The notes under the pieces were generated by a model. That model searched no databases. It was given only the letters and a program-made list of their open reading frames with translations, and had not been told where the DNA came from. A stretch of 64,000 nucleotides of DNA from Camarhynchus parvulus (Eukaryota > Chordata > Aves > Passeriformes > Thraupidae): positions 3,928,733 to 3,992,732 of the forward strand of contig NC_044574.1 in assembly GCF_901933205.1 (NCBI RefSeq), in the 5' to 3' direction. A program made the position numbers and the translations under genes. This document shows positions 35,756-46,825 of the stretch, one piece after another; position 1 is the first letter of the stretch; each line of letters begins with the position of its first letter.

Positions 35756-36999
35756 ATATTCCAGCACAAATTGCTTCAGCAGGCATCACCTCAGTTTCCA
35801 AACCCCTGGATGAACTTGGTTTCCTGACTTGGGGTGGGGGATGAAAAAGGATACAAAAATCACTCCAGAAAAAGCAGCAATTGAATTCCCAAGCTCCACA
35901 AATCTTCTGGTACGCACAGTACATCAACACAGTTTGCTGTCCCCTGAAGGAAGCTACTTTGTCATGACAATATTAATCAGTTTTTCCTATTGTTTTCTTA
36001 TTTTTTCCCTCCCAAAATCCATCTTTCACTACCTCCTTCATTTCAAAGGCATTAAACAGCATTCAGGCCCAAACAGCCAAATTATGCCATCACTTTCTTA
36101 CTGTGATCTCCTACAAGTGAATACCTGAGGAAAATTGTGCTTGATTTAAGAGGACTCACTCACTCTATAGTCATTTACCACGGGTAGATGTCTAATAAGC
36201 CTGCATGGAAAAGACAATGGTCTTTCTTTTCCTTTTTTTCTGGTTTTGTTTTGGGGCTTTCTTTGTTGCTGCAATTGTTTCTACATCTGCAATTCCAGTC
36301 CAGGGCCAGAAACTTGACGTTCATGAAGAATTAGAATGTGCAGCTTGTTGTGGAAGGAGCTGGGTTTTGCAGAGATGTGAAGACCTTTGTTATAAATATA
36401 AAGGTTTAGGGAAGTGTGTTCTGTTTGGATCCCTGGAACAAAGGATTTACAAAGCCCTCAGCACTGGCAGAAGTCAAGAGGTGATTTCAGCAGGGACCAT
36501 TAGGCTGGAAAAACCTGATCAGCAGAGATTTCAGTCCTGTCATGGCATGAGGGGAGAGGAAGGGGCTCCCAGCTGGATTTCAGCTGCACTAATCAAGGAA
36601 ATTAGAAATGCTCTGGGTAAAATCAAAACCAGGGCTGACAGTGCAGGAGGAGTGGCCTTGGCTTAGGGTGCTGAGCCCTTCCTGAGTGGGGAGGGAAGGC
36701 TCTGTGCTCTCCTCACCCACCCCCAAAGGATATTGAGTCACAGCTGGGGTTACATGAGTCTCCTCTCCTGCTTAAATACAAATTTGGCCTTTGCTTGGAT
36801 GTCTCCAAACCCCTGCCATTAGTATTTCTACTCTGCAAATGTGGAAACTGAGGCACAAAGCGCTTAAGTGCTTTGAATCACTTTTGAGAGACAGTCAGAT
36901 TCTTGTCATCATTTGGCATCTGCTCCAGTTCCCCGTTTCCATCAGAAAAAAAAAAAGGCTATATTAAATACTAAATATTATTTTAAATGTGAAATTCCT
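35756..36999. other. Unique sequence with one 153-codon open frame
   Basis: The plus-strand frame at 36,205-36,666 begins with a long hydrophobic stretch and then a cysteine-bearing segment. I do not recognise the product, and its T-rich start may simply yield Phe and Leu codons. It is discussed as a finding and not called as a gene. Confidence 0.45.
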
Positions 37000-37088
37000 A
37001 GTAAAAAGGGTCCTGGTCCATAGCAGGGAGAGAGACTATATGGTATTTAAGGTCCCTCCCAGCCCAAACAAATCTGTGATTGTGATTG
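37000..37088 (+). mobile_element. CR1 LINE 3' tail (degraded)
   Basis: GGTCCTGGTCCATAGCAGGG, TATTTAAGGTCCCTCCCAGC, CCAAACAAATCTGTGATTG and further TGTGATT units follow CR1 sense order. Confidence 0.78.
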
Positions 37089-37134
37089 TGATTTTGATCA
37101 TATTTGAAAAAAAATTAAACTTAAAAAAAAACCC

Positions 37135-37156
37135 TAAAAAAAAAAAAAAAAAAAAA
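37135..37156. repeat. Poly-A run
   Basis: About 22 A residues within a wider A-rich stretch that begins at about 37,107. Another A run lies at 37,684-37,701. Confidence 0.85.
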
Positions 37157-38171
37157 CTTTCTTTCTTTGCTTATTTCAAAAAACTAATTGAAAAAAAGCA
37201 AATATTCCTGCATTCAAGTGTCTGAAAAGGACTGGTAGTCATTAATAGGAACAATTTAAATGGGTCTATACTCAGCATGGAAATAGCTCCAAAATGACAT
37301 TAAAAAGTGCAGGTAGTACAAACTCCTAAGCATATTGGAGCATCACTGTGCTCTACAATGTGGTCACATGTGTCCAAAAGTGTAAGAATAATAACAGTTC
37401 TGTCAGCCTGGAGAAATGTGTGACTCAGGCATCAGGCAAAGGTTTGCTGCTATGATATGATAGAGCTGTCACCTTTTAATATGTGCTGCCAACAAAAAAA
37501 AATATTCATAGCTCTCTTCTCAGTCAATTTTAATCAGATCGGGGGAGGAGAACATTGTGGAGGGTGAGCCACCATATGCTGGGGTTATATGAACACAAAC
37601 AGGCAAATTACCATTGCTATTTCTGTGTCTAGGTCTGTCTGCTGCCCTTTTTGCTTTATAGGGTTAATTGGAGATCACTGGGGAAAAAAAAAAAAAAAAA
37701 AAGAGCAAACAGTATCTCTATGACAAGTTCTGGACCAGCTGTCTTAACTGGAAATCTTGGACTTTTATCCAAAACATGCATTATTTTTAGCTGAGAGGTC
37801 CCTGCTCCTGCAAATGCAGGCAGGTTTGTTTAGCCTCCCCCACACAAATAATTTAATGGATTTCAGGGGGCTGCCTTCACTGTGAGCAGTGAACATCTGC
37901 TTAATGCTTGAAGGAGCAGCACCCTAATTTTCCAAATAAACCTTTTGACGCACAAAGTAGTAACTGACAGACAATAACTGTGTAAAATTAATTCCCTCCA
38001 TATGGGTTTGCAAGGCCAGGAAAGAAAACTAATGGAGAGAGGAAATGTTGTTTTCAAAAATCTACGAGAGGTAGTTTCACAAGAGGTTCATAAACTGTCT
38101 GATGAGAAGGGCAAAATGATTTCTCAATGCATTTGTATCATGCCCATCCCTGGGGTAATTCCAGTGTTTGA
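37157..38171. other. Unique sequence, no gene seen
   Basis: AT-rich, with no recognisable exon or dispersed repeat. Confidence 0.6.
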
Positions 38172-38278
38172 TGTTTGTGGATTCTCCATCCCTGAAAGTG
38201 TCCAAGGCAGGTTGGACAGAGCTCTGCAAAACCTGGGATAGGGGAAGCTGTTGCTGCCTGTGGCTGGGGCTGGAAGGG

Positions 38279-38662
38279 TGTAGTTATGATATTTTATGAA
38301 AAATCCTTTTGCTAGGATTTTTCTCTTGAGAAGCTGAGAGGTTTCAGAAGAAAAGAAAAACAATGATTATCTGCTGCTGTGGAATGCAACAGGTGCAACT
38401 TTGATTGGTCCATGTTGGTTGTTTTTAATTAATGGCCAATCACAGCCCAGCTGTCTCAGAGTTTCTGAGAGTCACGAGCTTTTATTATCATTCCATTCTT
38501 TTCCTTTCCTTTCAAGCCTTCTGATGAAATCCTTTCTTCTATTCTTTTAGTACAGTTTTAATACTATATATATATCATAAAATAATAAATCAGCCCTCTG
38601 AAACATGGAGTCAAGATTCTCATCTCATCCCTCGTTCTGAGACCCCTGTGAACACCACCACA
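38279..38662 (+). mobile_element. Solo LTR, subtype C, nested in CR1
   Basis: This 384-bp plus-strand LTR starts TGTAGTTATGATATTTTATG and ends GAACACCACCACA, with a 6-bp target duplication GAAGGG (38,273-38,278)/GAAGTG (38,663-38,668). It has AATGGCCAATCACAG, GAGTCACGAGC, CTTTTAGTACAGTTTTAATAC, AATAAA and CTCTGAAACATGGAGTCAAG. It lacks the GATTGTTTAC block present in the other subtypes. The minus-strand copy at 54,838-55,221 has the same length and layout. Confidence 0.93.
38584..38589 (+). promoter_or_regulatory. LTR polyadenylation signal AATAAA
   Basis: AATAAATCAGCCC, the position conserved in most copies of this LTR superfamily. Confidence 0.65.
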
Positions 38663-38943
38663 GAAGTGCATTGTCTTTCAGCTCCCATCCAATCCAAACC
38701 ACTCCATGACTTCATGTTTCTATCATTCTATGTAGGGATGAAGAAGGGAAGGAATGTGGGGAAATTGGCAGAATGGTTCTGCAGTTAAGGAGCTGGGCTG
38801 TGACTCAGTGGCTTGTTCCATTCCTGTCTCTCCCAGTGTCAGAAACCCTTTTCAACCCCAGGAGTTTTTTACCACAGCCTCCAGAGCAGCACCCACTGCT
38901 GGAGTTCTGAATCCCTCCCAGCAGCACCAGAACCCAGGGATCC

Positions 38944-39676
38944 AATGGAGAACACTGTTTTTTTTCAATGGAAAACACTGTTTTTTCCAATGGAGAACAC
39001 TTTTTTTTCCAGTGGAGAATGCTGTTTTTTCCAATGGAGAACACTGTCTTTTTCCAATGGAGAACACTCAATTCTTCCAATGGAGATGGAGAACACTGCT
39101 TTTTTTCCAATGGAGAACACTGCCTTTTTCCAATGGAGAACACTCAATTCTTCCAATGGAGATGGAGAACACTGTTTTTTTTCCAATGGAGAACACTGCC
39201 TTTTTCCAATGGAGAACACCGCTTTTTTTCCAATGGACAACACTGCTTTTTTTCTTCGAATGGAGAACCCTGGTTTTCTCCAATGAAGAACACTGTATTT
39301 TTCCAATGGAGAATACTGGGTTTTTTCCAATGGAGAACACCTCTTTTTCCAATGGAGATGGAGAACACTATTTTTTTTCCAATGGTGAACACTGGTTTTC
39401 TTCCAATGAAGAGCAACTGTTTTTTTCGAATAGAAAACACTGCTTTTTTCCAATGGAGAACCCTGCTTTTTTTCCAATGTAAAACACTGGGGCTTTTTCC
39501 AATAGAAAACATTGCTTTTTTCCAATGAAGAATACTGGGGTTTTTTTTTCCAATGAAGAACACTGTTTTTTTCCAATGGAAGACACTGCTTTTTTCAGTG
39601 GAGAACACTGCTTTTTTTTTTTCCCCAACAGGGAACACTGCTTTTTTCCAATGGAAAACACTGCTCTTTTTTTCCA
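38944..39676. repeat. Minisatellite, about 30 copies of a 22-30 bp unit
   Basis: The unit is AATGGAGAACACTG followed by a T run and CC, so each boundary reads TTCCAATGG. I count about 30 units over 733 bp. Variants include AATGAAGAA, AATAGAAAAC, a GAGATGGAGAA insertion and an ACTCAATTCTTCC unit. A three-unit higher-order block (GCC-type unit, CAATTC unit, GAGATGG unit) occurs twice in succession at about 39,043-39,200. Long frames on both strands (up to 242 codons plus, 203 codons minus) are by-products of the repeat and are not genes. Confidence 0.97.
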
Positions 39677-40960
39677 GAGGACCTGTATACCAATATAAAG
39701 ATTTCTATTGCCACCTTCCACTTAATTCCAAACACAGCTTTCTTACACAAGGGCCACATTGAAATTAGCAACACCCTGGCTCTCCACATTTCACAGCAAA
39801 AAATAAAAGTGCAAGGGGTACTTTATCCCTCCTTCCATTGGTTGGTTGATTGATTTATTTAATTTTATTTCATTTTTGGGGAAGGACAGAAGTTGAGGAC
39901 AAGAGGGACAAGAAGGCTTGAGAACTCCAAGTGAAAATAAGCAGAGCTTTTTTGGAAGTGTGATACTTCTTAGTGGGGGCAGAGAGAAGCAGAATGAAAA
40001 AGCCTAATTGCAACATGTGCCTTTGGAAAATAAAATGCAATAACTGCAACCCAGAGCACAGCCACAACAAAGTCAAGGTCAAGTTGCATGAACAGCTTAA
40101 ACTGTGGCATTTCCTGAGTTTTACTTATTTGGCTTTACAGCCTAAGCATTCTGTTCTTCTAGTTATTTTGTACTCTATATATGAAACACATTCAACCTGC
40201 CCGTTATTCATTAGTAGCTGGTGTTTAAAAGGAAATGGAATAAAACCATGGGGGCTCTATGGGTTCGTGTGGCAAAAAAAAAATCACTGGGAGACTTGTA
40301 ATATTTCCTTGGCCTTTTGTTTTGAGGAGCTGCAGAGTGAAATATTGCCCTCAGGACAGAAGAACAGAAAAAGTTGTCTCAGTGTTTCATGAAGAAATTT
40401 CAGCCCTTAGCTCCAGGCAATCACAGCCTCAGCAACCCCCTGTCCCATGGTGATATTTTTCCATGTTTTCCCTCCATGTCAGAGTTTATAGGCTGGGAAG
40501 GAGTGCAGACACTGTGGTGTGTTATGTGCACACAGTGGTTTGTTCTGGGTGTCTGTGAGGAGCTTGAGGTTTGTTCCCAGCAATTCAGGCCACTTTATTT
40601 TATGCTCTCTGAACATGTACATGCAGAAAGCTTTTTCGTAACAATTCTAGGCAGAGTAGTGAAAGGAGCTTTTCATGTCAAATTATAGTGGGGAAAATAG
40701 AAAAAAAAATTAAAAACTATGAACAAATCTCCTGTAAAAACAACAGCAGGTACTCAGACGCCTTTCCTTTTTATCACATTCTCAGTTCTGCAAATAAGAA
40801 AACATATCTATCCAAAAAACCCAGTTGAGGTCAATTAATTTTAACTGAGTCTCTATGGAGGAAGCTTTTCCTTTGGAGAACTGTCTTCCTGTCTGCTGGT
40901 GCTGGGGACACCCTGGAGATCAGACAACATTTTTAGAAAGATGGTGTAAAATAATATATG
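39677..40960. other. Unique sequence, no gene seen
   Basis: A 139-codon frame at 39,973-40,392 has no recognisable domain. No repeat was recognised. Confidence 0.55.
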
Positions 40961-41145
40961 GGATCATAGGGTGCTAGGAAAATTCAGATTGGGAGGATTA
41001 TCAGGAGCCTCTGCTCAAAGCAAGATCAACTCTGAGGTCAGACCAAGTCACACAAGGCTTTGTCCAGCCTCAGGAAATCCTGGAGACTGTGCAGCCCATC
41101 TGGAAATCTGTTCTCATAGCCAGGAGTTGGAGTCCTCTTCCTTTC
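40961..41145 (-). mobile_element. CR1 LINE 3' region (old)
   Basis: The plus strand follows the complement of a CR1 subfamily: GGATCATAGGGTGCTAGG, AGCCTCTGCTCAAAGCAAG, ATCAACTCTGAGGTCAGAC, CAAGGCTTTGTCCAGCC and TCCTGGAGACTGTGCAGC. It is diverged and the right end is uncertain. Confidence 0.75.
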
Positions 41146-41569
41146 CTTGTCTCTCAAGTCTGATTCTTTTTATCATGGAAGAAGTTCCTTTTGAAGAACT
41201 TGAGAGATAAGAAATGTGTCATCCAACCTCATCCTCAAAGCTGCCTTTCCAAGGGGATAGAGCTCTGTGTGGCACATGTCACCAGTTAGGAATCTTGATA
41301 TCACAAAGGGAAAAGCATTTCCTTCTTTGTCACTGATATGGAAACGAGCTCTTTGTTGTCACAGACACTCATCTCCTGGAAACTGCTGGTTCAGATGTTA
41401 GATTAGCTCATTTAAATATAAGTGAAATTTTTAATAAGTTGTTCCAGAGGAAGTTCAGTGGAAGAACAAGGGAGGAACTGTAGCTCCAAGGTAAGTAAGA
41501 GGATGAGAGGCAGTAAGAGGATGTCAGTGGACTGGGCTGAAAAAGTGATTTTCTGAGGATAATTACAAG
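41146..41569. other. Unassigned sequence between two CR1 fragments
   Basis: Parts may be older CR1 sequence too diverged to call. No gene was seen. Confidence 0.4.
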
Positions 41570-42478
41570 TATTGGGTGCTGACAATGGTCTTGATAATGC
41601 TTTCACTAATAAACTTGGCAAAACTGAGAGTACACTAATTAAACTGATGACAAGAGGCATCACTGACACGGAGGTACTCAATCTACTGAAATAATTGAAT
41701 GGGAACTGGAATAACAAAAATGGGATGAGATTTAACACTTTGAAGTGATAAGGTCACACATTTGGAGATTAGGAACTATTAATCTAGTAAAGTTTCAAGT
41801 TTTCCAGTGCAAACAGCTGAGAGAAAAAGATGACAGGATGTGTTGGTCAGTCAGGGGATGGCTGTGAGGCAGTGACATGGCAAAGCCATCAAAAAGACAA
41901 ATGTGCTTCTCGAGGCTTCAGGCTGAATGCTTCAAGGAGCCATCAGGAAATGTTAATTGTGCCTTCCAAAGCAGCTGTTGTCTCATCTGGAGCTGTGCAC
42001 ACTCTTCTAGCCAGCCCTGTTCAACAAAGATAATGCTGGATATTAAGATATTAAACAGAAAATATTAATTCTTCTTTGCTAAAAGAAAGAAATTAAAGTG
42101 AGATGTGAGTGAGGAAAGAGAGATTCTACCTTGATTCGTGATATAAGAAAGAGCCAGTGTGGGTCAAACAGGGAACAGAAAGTAATATATCCTAATAGGA
42201 TGTCACCAAAAGAGCCATTTCGTAGGGCAAGGTCAAATGTTCTCAAGTTCTGCCGGGGGATGTTCAGGTTGGATATTAGAAAAAGTTTCTTCACTAGAAG
42301 AGTGGCCAAGCACTGGCACAGGCTGCCCAGGGCAGTGGTGGAGTCACCATCCCTGGGGGTGGCTAAAAAGTGAATATTTGTGGCACTTCACATTTTGGTT
42401 TAGTGGGAGGGGTGGTACCTGCTCAAAGGTTGGACTTGATGATCTTCAGGGTCTTCTCCAACCTTAAGAATTCTGTAA
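41570..42478 (+). mobile_element. Long CR1 LINE fragment with ORF2 remnant
   Basis: About 0.9 kb follows CR1 sense order. It has TGATAATGCTTTCACTAAT..AAACTTGGCA, then ATGGGATGAGATTTAACACT..AAGGTCACACATTTGG, and GACATGGCAAAGCCATC..AATGCTTCAAGGAGCCATC (the end of the reverse-transcriptase ORF). The 3' region follows: TTGGATATTAGAAAAAGTTT, CAGGCTGCCCAGGGCAGTGG, TGGACTTGATGATCTTCAGG and CCAACCTTAAGAATTCTG. The reading frame is broken and part between about 42,010 and 42,230 is degraded or rearranged. This is the longest CR1 copy in the window and evidently an old one. Confidence 0.82.
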
Positions 42479-45400
42479 TTTGCCAAAAACTTATTGGTTG
42501 TCTATGAGAGACACGTCCCACAATCCTGAATAGCTTCAGATTATCACAGCAACATAAACCTGCTGAGACTCCTGTCTTATTTCCCTGTCAAACCAATTTA
42601 TATTTTATAAAAATAAATAACATTATTTTTCCTAACAAGATGAAATGGCTTGAGAAATCTTGGAAATCAGCTTCTATTCTGTTTTTCCATAGTTTTGTGT
42701 CCTTTCTGTCCTCTCAGTTAAATGATAACTGACAATACAAAAAAAAAAAAAAAAAAAAAGAAAAATTCAGGAAAAGACCCTTTCTAAAAGCTGGAGATGT
42801 CACTGTGCTCAAGATGAGGGCTGGACTGGTAGAATGAGGGATAAAAGTGTCATAATCCTTCTGCCTGGAACTGCATATTTTTAAACCAAGTTTTGCACAC
42901 AGAAGACTCCACATAGATAATGAGGAAGCTGAAGATGAAGGGAGGGACTGAAAGCAAGTAAGTAACCTGATAAATTAAAGAATTTACAGCTATTCAGGGT
43001 TTTATTAGGCTTTGTTTAAACAGGGTTAAGAGCAGTGAAAAAATATCTATCAAAGTGAAAATAAAACCAACCAGTTCCATGGATGTGGATGAAAATAATA
43101 CTTTAATTTGCTTGGAGGGGGAGAAGGGAAGAGAAATTTTTACTGAATGTTGCAGCAATTATCAATATCAGGTCAAGAATACCTTCTGTGCTGATACACT
43201 GGGATTTTTATAACTCAGGTCTTTCCTTGACCATTTTCCATCACATCAGGTTCCACAGTCTAATTTCTACTTTTTAAAAACAGCTCATTCCAATGGAAGA
43301 GATAATTTGTCAATAAGCCATTTTAAAAATCTACTTATCTTGTTTAAATTTTAAGACATATACCAAGAATATATTAGCAGATATCCATCAGACTCCTCAA
43401 GTGTAAGTTTCTTGAGAAAATATCTAGAAGAGAGCCCAGGAAAAAGAGCCAAGGCTGAAGAACTGCAATTCCCTCTTCACTGTGGCTTTACACGGGAAAA
43501 ATCACTGAATTCCTGACTCTGACCCCAAATGAAAGCTGTCTCAGCAAGCAGGAATTGAATGGTGCTGTGATGTTGATATGAAACCTGGAGCTAAGGGGAA
43601 AGAATAGAAAAATAATAATTAAATTATACTGGAGCTCATATTTAAGATGAAAAATCACCAGAACTCGTTGCTGTATTGCATAGTCCATCCTACACATCCC
43701 CTCATTTTTCTCACTGCAAAATTTTAAATGTGTTGCACAAAGATCTTGTGACATTGCAAAGTGTCTGGAGACCAAAACAATATTCTTTCCTGTCTCTTGA
43801 GGAGCAAAGTCTGTGTACAAACAACAGAGCAGCATGGAAGGGAATGCACGCACTTCAGAAAAAGGACGGGGAACAAAATCCCCAAACTCGCTGCTTCTGC
43901 ACGTCAAGAGGAATTTCCCTGAAATCAAAACTTAGTGGAGCTGAATGCTCTCCACAGCCATCCAGGCGCAGAGAAGAACAGCAGGGAAAAAATAAAAAGA
44001 TAGGAACAGGCAGAAAAGCAGACAAATTGAGGATAACAGCACCCAGCGCAATAATTGTAATGAGAGGGACTGGATTGAACCTGGAAAGGTCACTTTTTTT
44101 TGGGCCCTGTGTGGTCCTGGGTGTGTGAATTTGCACAAAAAGGCAGCAGGCAGGAGCCAGCCCCTCCGCAAACCCCATCCATCCAGGCATCCAGGCACTT
44201 TCCAAGGGCGCTGTCACCAGCGTTATCCCAGACCTCCCAGGGGAATCCCACCCCCAGCTGCAGCACACGCAGCCCTTCCTGATGGTGCTGTGCCTCCAGA
44301 TACTGCCCTGCCTTCCATGGGTGGGGGCTGAAATATCCACCTGAGCCCCAAATCCAGATGTTTCTCTACTCGATAAAGCAGGAATTGGGTGAGGATTTAT
44401 TGATGGAACACTTTGCAGCCAACTGATGTGAATTGCTGATGGAAACATTGAGAAGAAATGCAGCATTAATCGAGTTATGCTGAGGTCTGGGGTGGATCAC
44501 TGCATGGAAGAAACACAGATCTGACAGAGATCTGACTTAGCCAATGTGTAAAGCAGGTTTTACACAGCATTTTCCACAGTGGTTGCTTCTCTGTCCCTGA
44601 AATTCACAGCAAAACTCGGCACAAATAAACACAGTTTTAGAATCACAGGAGCAAAGAACTGATGTGAGAAGATCATTGGATTTCCTCCTGATTTTGATGT
44701 AATTATTTTTGTAACAGTATTTAATCAAATTTTAATGGTAATAAAAAAAAGCCTGAATTCAGTGGCACATCAGAGCCCTGTGTCACATCTGTGTCCAGCA
44801 ACAAAAGTCACCAATGCCTGCCAAAATCTAAAGCTCAAAGTCACTTCACAGATATTTAGGGCAGGTGTTTAGTGAAAGTCAAGTACCTGTGCCCCTTCTA
44901 TAGCCAATGGAGAGCATGCGTTAATTCCAGAGGTGCATTCATTTTACACTTAAAAGCACACAGTTTCCTGAGATAAGGTGGAAAGTTTTGCAAAGGCAAA
45001 GATATGCAATGATTTCCATCAGGACAACCACTTAGCTATGGACAAGGTGGTCACCTGGAAGCAGGTTGTGGCCCAGATCCACAGCATGAATTGATTTTGT
45101 GCCTCTGGATTTATCAAAAAATGTTTTTTAACTGATGTGTTACCCTGTCCTCTTGACAAGTGAAAGAACATGGAAAATATTAATTTGTAGAAATTACAGC
45201 AGTCTGTGCTCCTTTAATATCCTGAAATTAAGAGAATTCTCTTAATAATGGATCATTCTTTCCATCTGCATTTGGCATCCCATGAAAGGACCTCTGAATC
45301 CTCAGAGGAGCTGAGGACACCCCTAAAAAAATGAACATGCAGAGAATGTCAACCAAGGCAAGGGGGATTTCAGTGTTGGTGGCTGGGAGCGGGATAAAAC

Positions 45401-45784
45401 ACAGGAGTTCAGATTCCTCAGACTGGAACATCTCAGGAGCTTTTCTGGAAATCCCAGACTGAGGGAAACATCAATTTGTGAACACTGGAGGAGAAACTGT
45501 GATGATGTCAACACGCACCAGGGCCTGAGCTCCTCTCACTGCTCCCCACCAGAAGTTGCATAACCACATTAGTGCATCTGCAGGAGAGCAACCATGCATG
45601 GCCTGGAGCTCTGGGGTTCCTGACAGGGCTGGCTTATGTCCAGCCAGCTGAGAGCTTGGGCAGGGCAGGCTGGGGCTGGCTCTGTTTGAATCTGCAGTGA
45701 AACATCTGCCCCCTCTAAGGAGGGGCAATAGACAGCCCTGGTGTTTGGCCACGTTGTCAGAACAGCTGTAATTTACCCTCTAAA
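42479..45784. other. Unique sequence with poly-A and a G+C-richer patch
   Basis: A poly-A run lies at 42,740-42,759. The stretch 43,950-44,340 is richer in G+C and contains several CpGs, and overlaps a 203-codon minus-strand frame (43,855-44,466) without a recognisable domain. No repeat or exon could be supported. Confidence 0.5.
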
Positions 45785-46176
45785 GAGAGTGAGGAGCAGC
45801 TGAGGGAGCTGGGAAAGAGGCTGAACCTGGAGAAAAGGAGGTTCAGGGAGCTTCTCATGGCTCCCTGCAACTCCCTGACACGAGATCATAGCAAGGAGTT
45901 TCTTCTCCCAAGTAACAAGCAACAGGACATGGCAAATGGAAATGGCAAATTTTGGCATGGAAAATATAGAGAAAATTTCTTCACAGAAAGGGTTGTCCAG
46001 CCCCAGCACAGGCTGCCCAGGGCTGTGGTGGATTTGCTATCCTTGGAGGTATTTAAAAGCTATGTGGATGTGGCACCTGGGGACAGGGGTTAGTGGTGGC
46101 TTTGGCAGTGCTGGTGAAAATTGGACTCTATGTTCTTTGAAGTATTTTCCAGTCTAAGTTAATCTGTGATTCTAAG
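45785..46176 (+). mobile_element. CR1 LINE 3' region
   Basis: It starts GTGAGGAGCAGCTGAGGG, then AGCTGGGAAAGAGGCTGAAC and CTGGAGAAAAGGAGGTTCAG. It continues with GAAAATTTCTTCACAGAAAG, CACAGGCTGCCCAGGGCTG, TCCTTGGAGGTATTTAAAAG and a degraded TTGGACT..ATGTTCTTTGAAG, ending TCTGTGATTCTAAG. Sense is plus, about 390 bp, with an internal segment altered. Confidence 0.93.
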
Positions 46177-46632
46177 GGAGTTGGCCAAGTTCCTGCTGTC
46201 AAGCAAACAATAAAATTGCCATGAGGGCTTTAAGCACCAGTTCCAGACAGGGAGAGTAGCTCAGAATGCAGGTTGCGCACCCAGGCACAGATTTAGGCAG
46301 GTGCTCAGATATGGAAGTAGTGTCAAAAGGCCCAGGTTCTGTTACAGTTAATAATCATCTTAAAGCAAAATGCCAAGAGGAGCTGAGCTGTTCCAGGCTG
46401 CACAGCTGCTGCAGAAAGGTCCAGGATGTCACAGGCATGAGGGGAATGGGGGAGCTGCCTGGGACAGTGGCAGAGAGCACCCCCTAAAATGCTTAGATTT
46501 TTTTTTTATTAATTGCAGTTAAGGGGGGAATTTTTAAATGCACCATTAACATGTTTAAAATTCAGTTCCATCACCTTTAAAACTGAGTCAGACCCTTGGT
46601 AATCCTAACTTTGGCCCACTATAAAGCAGTTT
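46177..46632. other. Unique sequence between CR1 and LTR
   Basis: T run at about 46,500. No gene was seen. Confidence 0.6.
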
Positions 46633-46700
46633 GTACTGATGCCTTGAGAGGCTGATCTGGAACAGAGGCTGGACTTACGTTATAAAGAAAAAAGTAGGGA

Positions 46701-46706
46701 TTTATT
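46701..46706 (-). promoter_or_regulatory. LTR polyadenylation signal AATAAA
   Basis: The minus strand reads TTTTAATAAATCCC, about 110 bp downstream of the TATA box of the same LTR. Confidence 0.75.
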
Positions 46707-46815
46707 AAAAGGTCTCAATGGATCCACCTTGGCCAGTACAAGAGCCCAGACAGGGCTACACCCAAGATGGACCCAAAATGGTCACAAAATGGACAACTGG
46801 TCACGGGGTCTCACA

Positions 46816-46825
46816 CATTTATAAG
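46816..46825 (-). promoter_or_regulatory. LTR TATA box
   Basis: The minus strand reads CTTATAAATG, the only TATA-like motif in the expected position relative to the AATAAA. Confidence 0.7.

Larger units (their letters stand above)
38172..38735 (+). mobile_element. CR1 LINE 3' end split by an LTR insertion
   Basis: The left part (38,172-38,278) has TCCATCCCTGAAAGTGTCC, AAGGCAGGTTGGACAGAGC and GGCTGGGGCTGGAAGGG. The right part (38,663-38,735) resumes with GAAGTGCATTGTCTTTCAG, CTCCCATCCAATCCAAACC and ACTCCATGACTTCATG, ending in a degraded ATCATTCTATG. Joined across the LTR, the parts give a continuous CR1 terminus, with GAAGGG/GAAGTG as the duplicated target. Confidence 0.93.

Noticed and set aside
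38172..38850. tRNA-headed SINE with a CR1-type tail
   Set aside because: In such SINEs the tRNA head precedes the CR1-like tail. Here the tRNA-like stretch follows the CR1 end on the same strand.
38754..39638. Protein genes of 157-242 codons (+) and 94-203 codons (-)
   Set aside because: All arise from the minisatellite; open frames occur in several frames of both strands with the same repeated motif.
38944..39676. CRISPR array
   Set aside because: There are no unique spacers of constant length; units vary from 22 to 30 bp and abut directly, in a vertebrate genome.
43855..44466. 203-codon minus-strand frame as a gene
   Set aside because: No domain and no homology that I can recognise; retained only as a composition finding.
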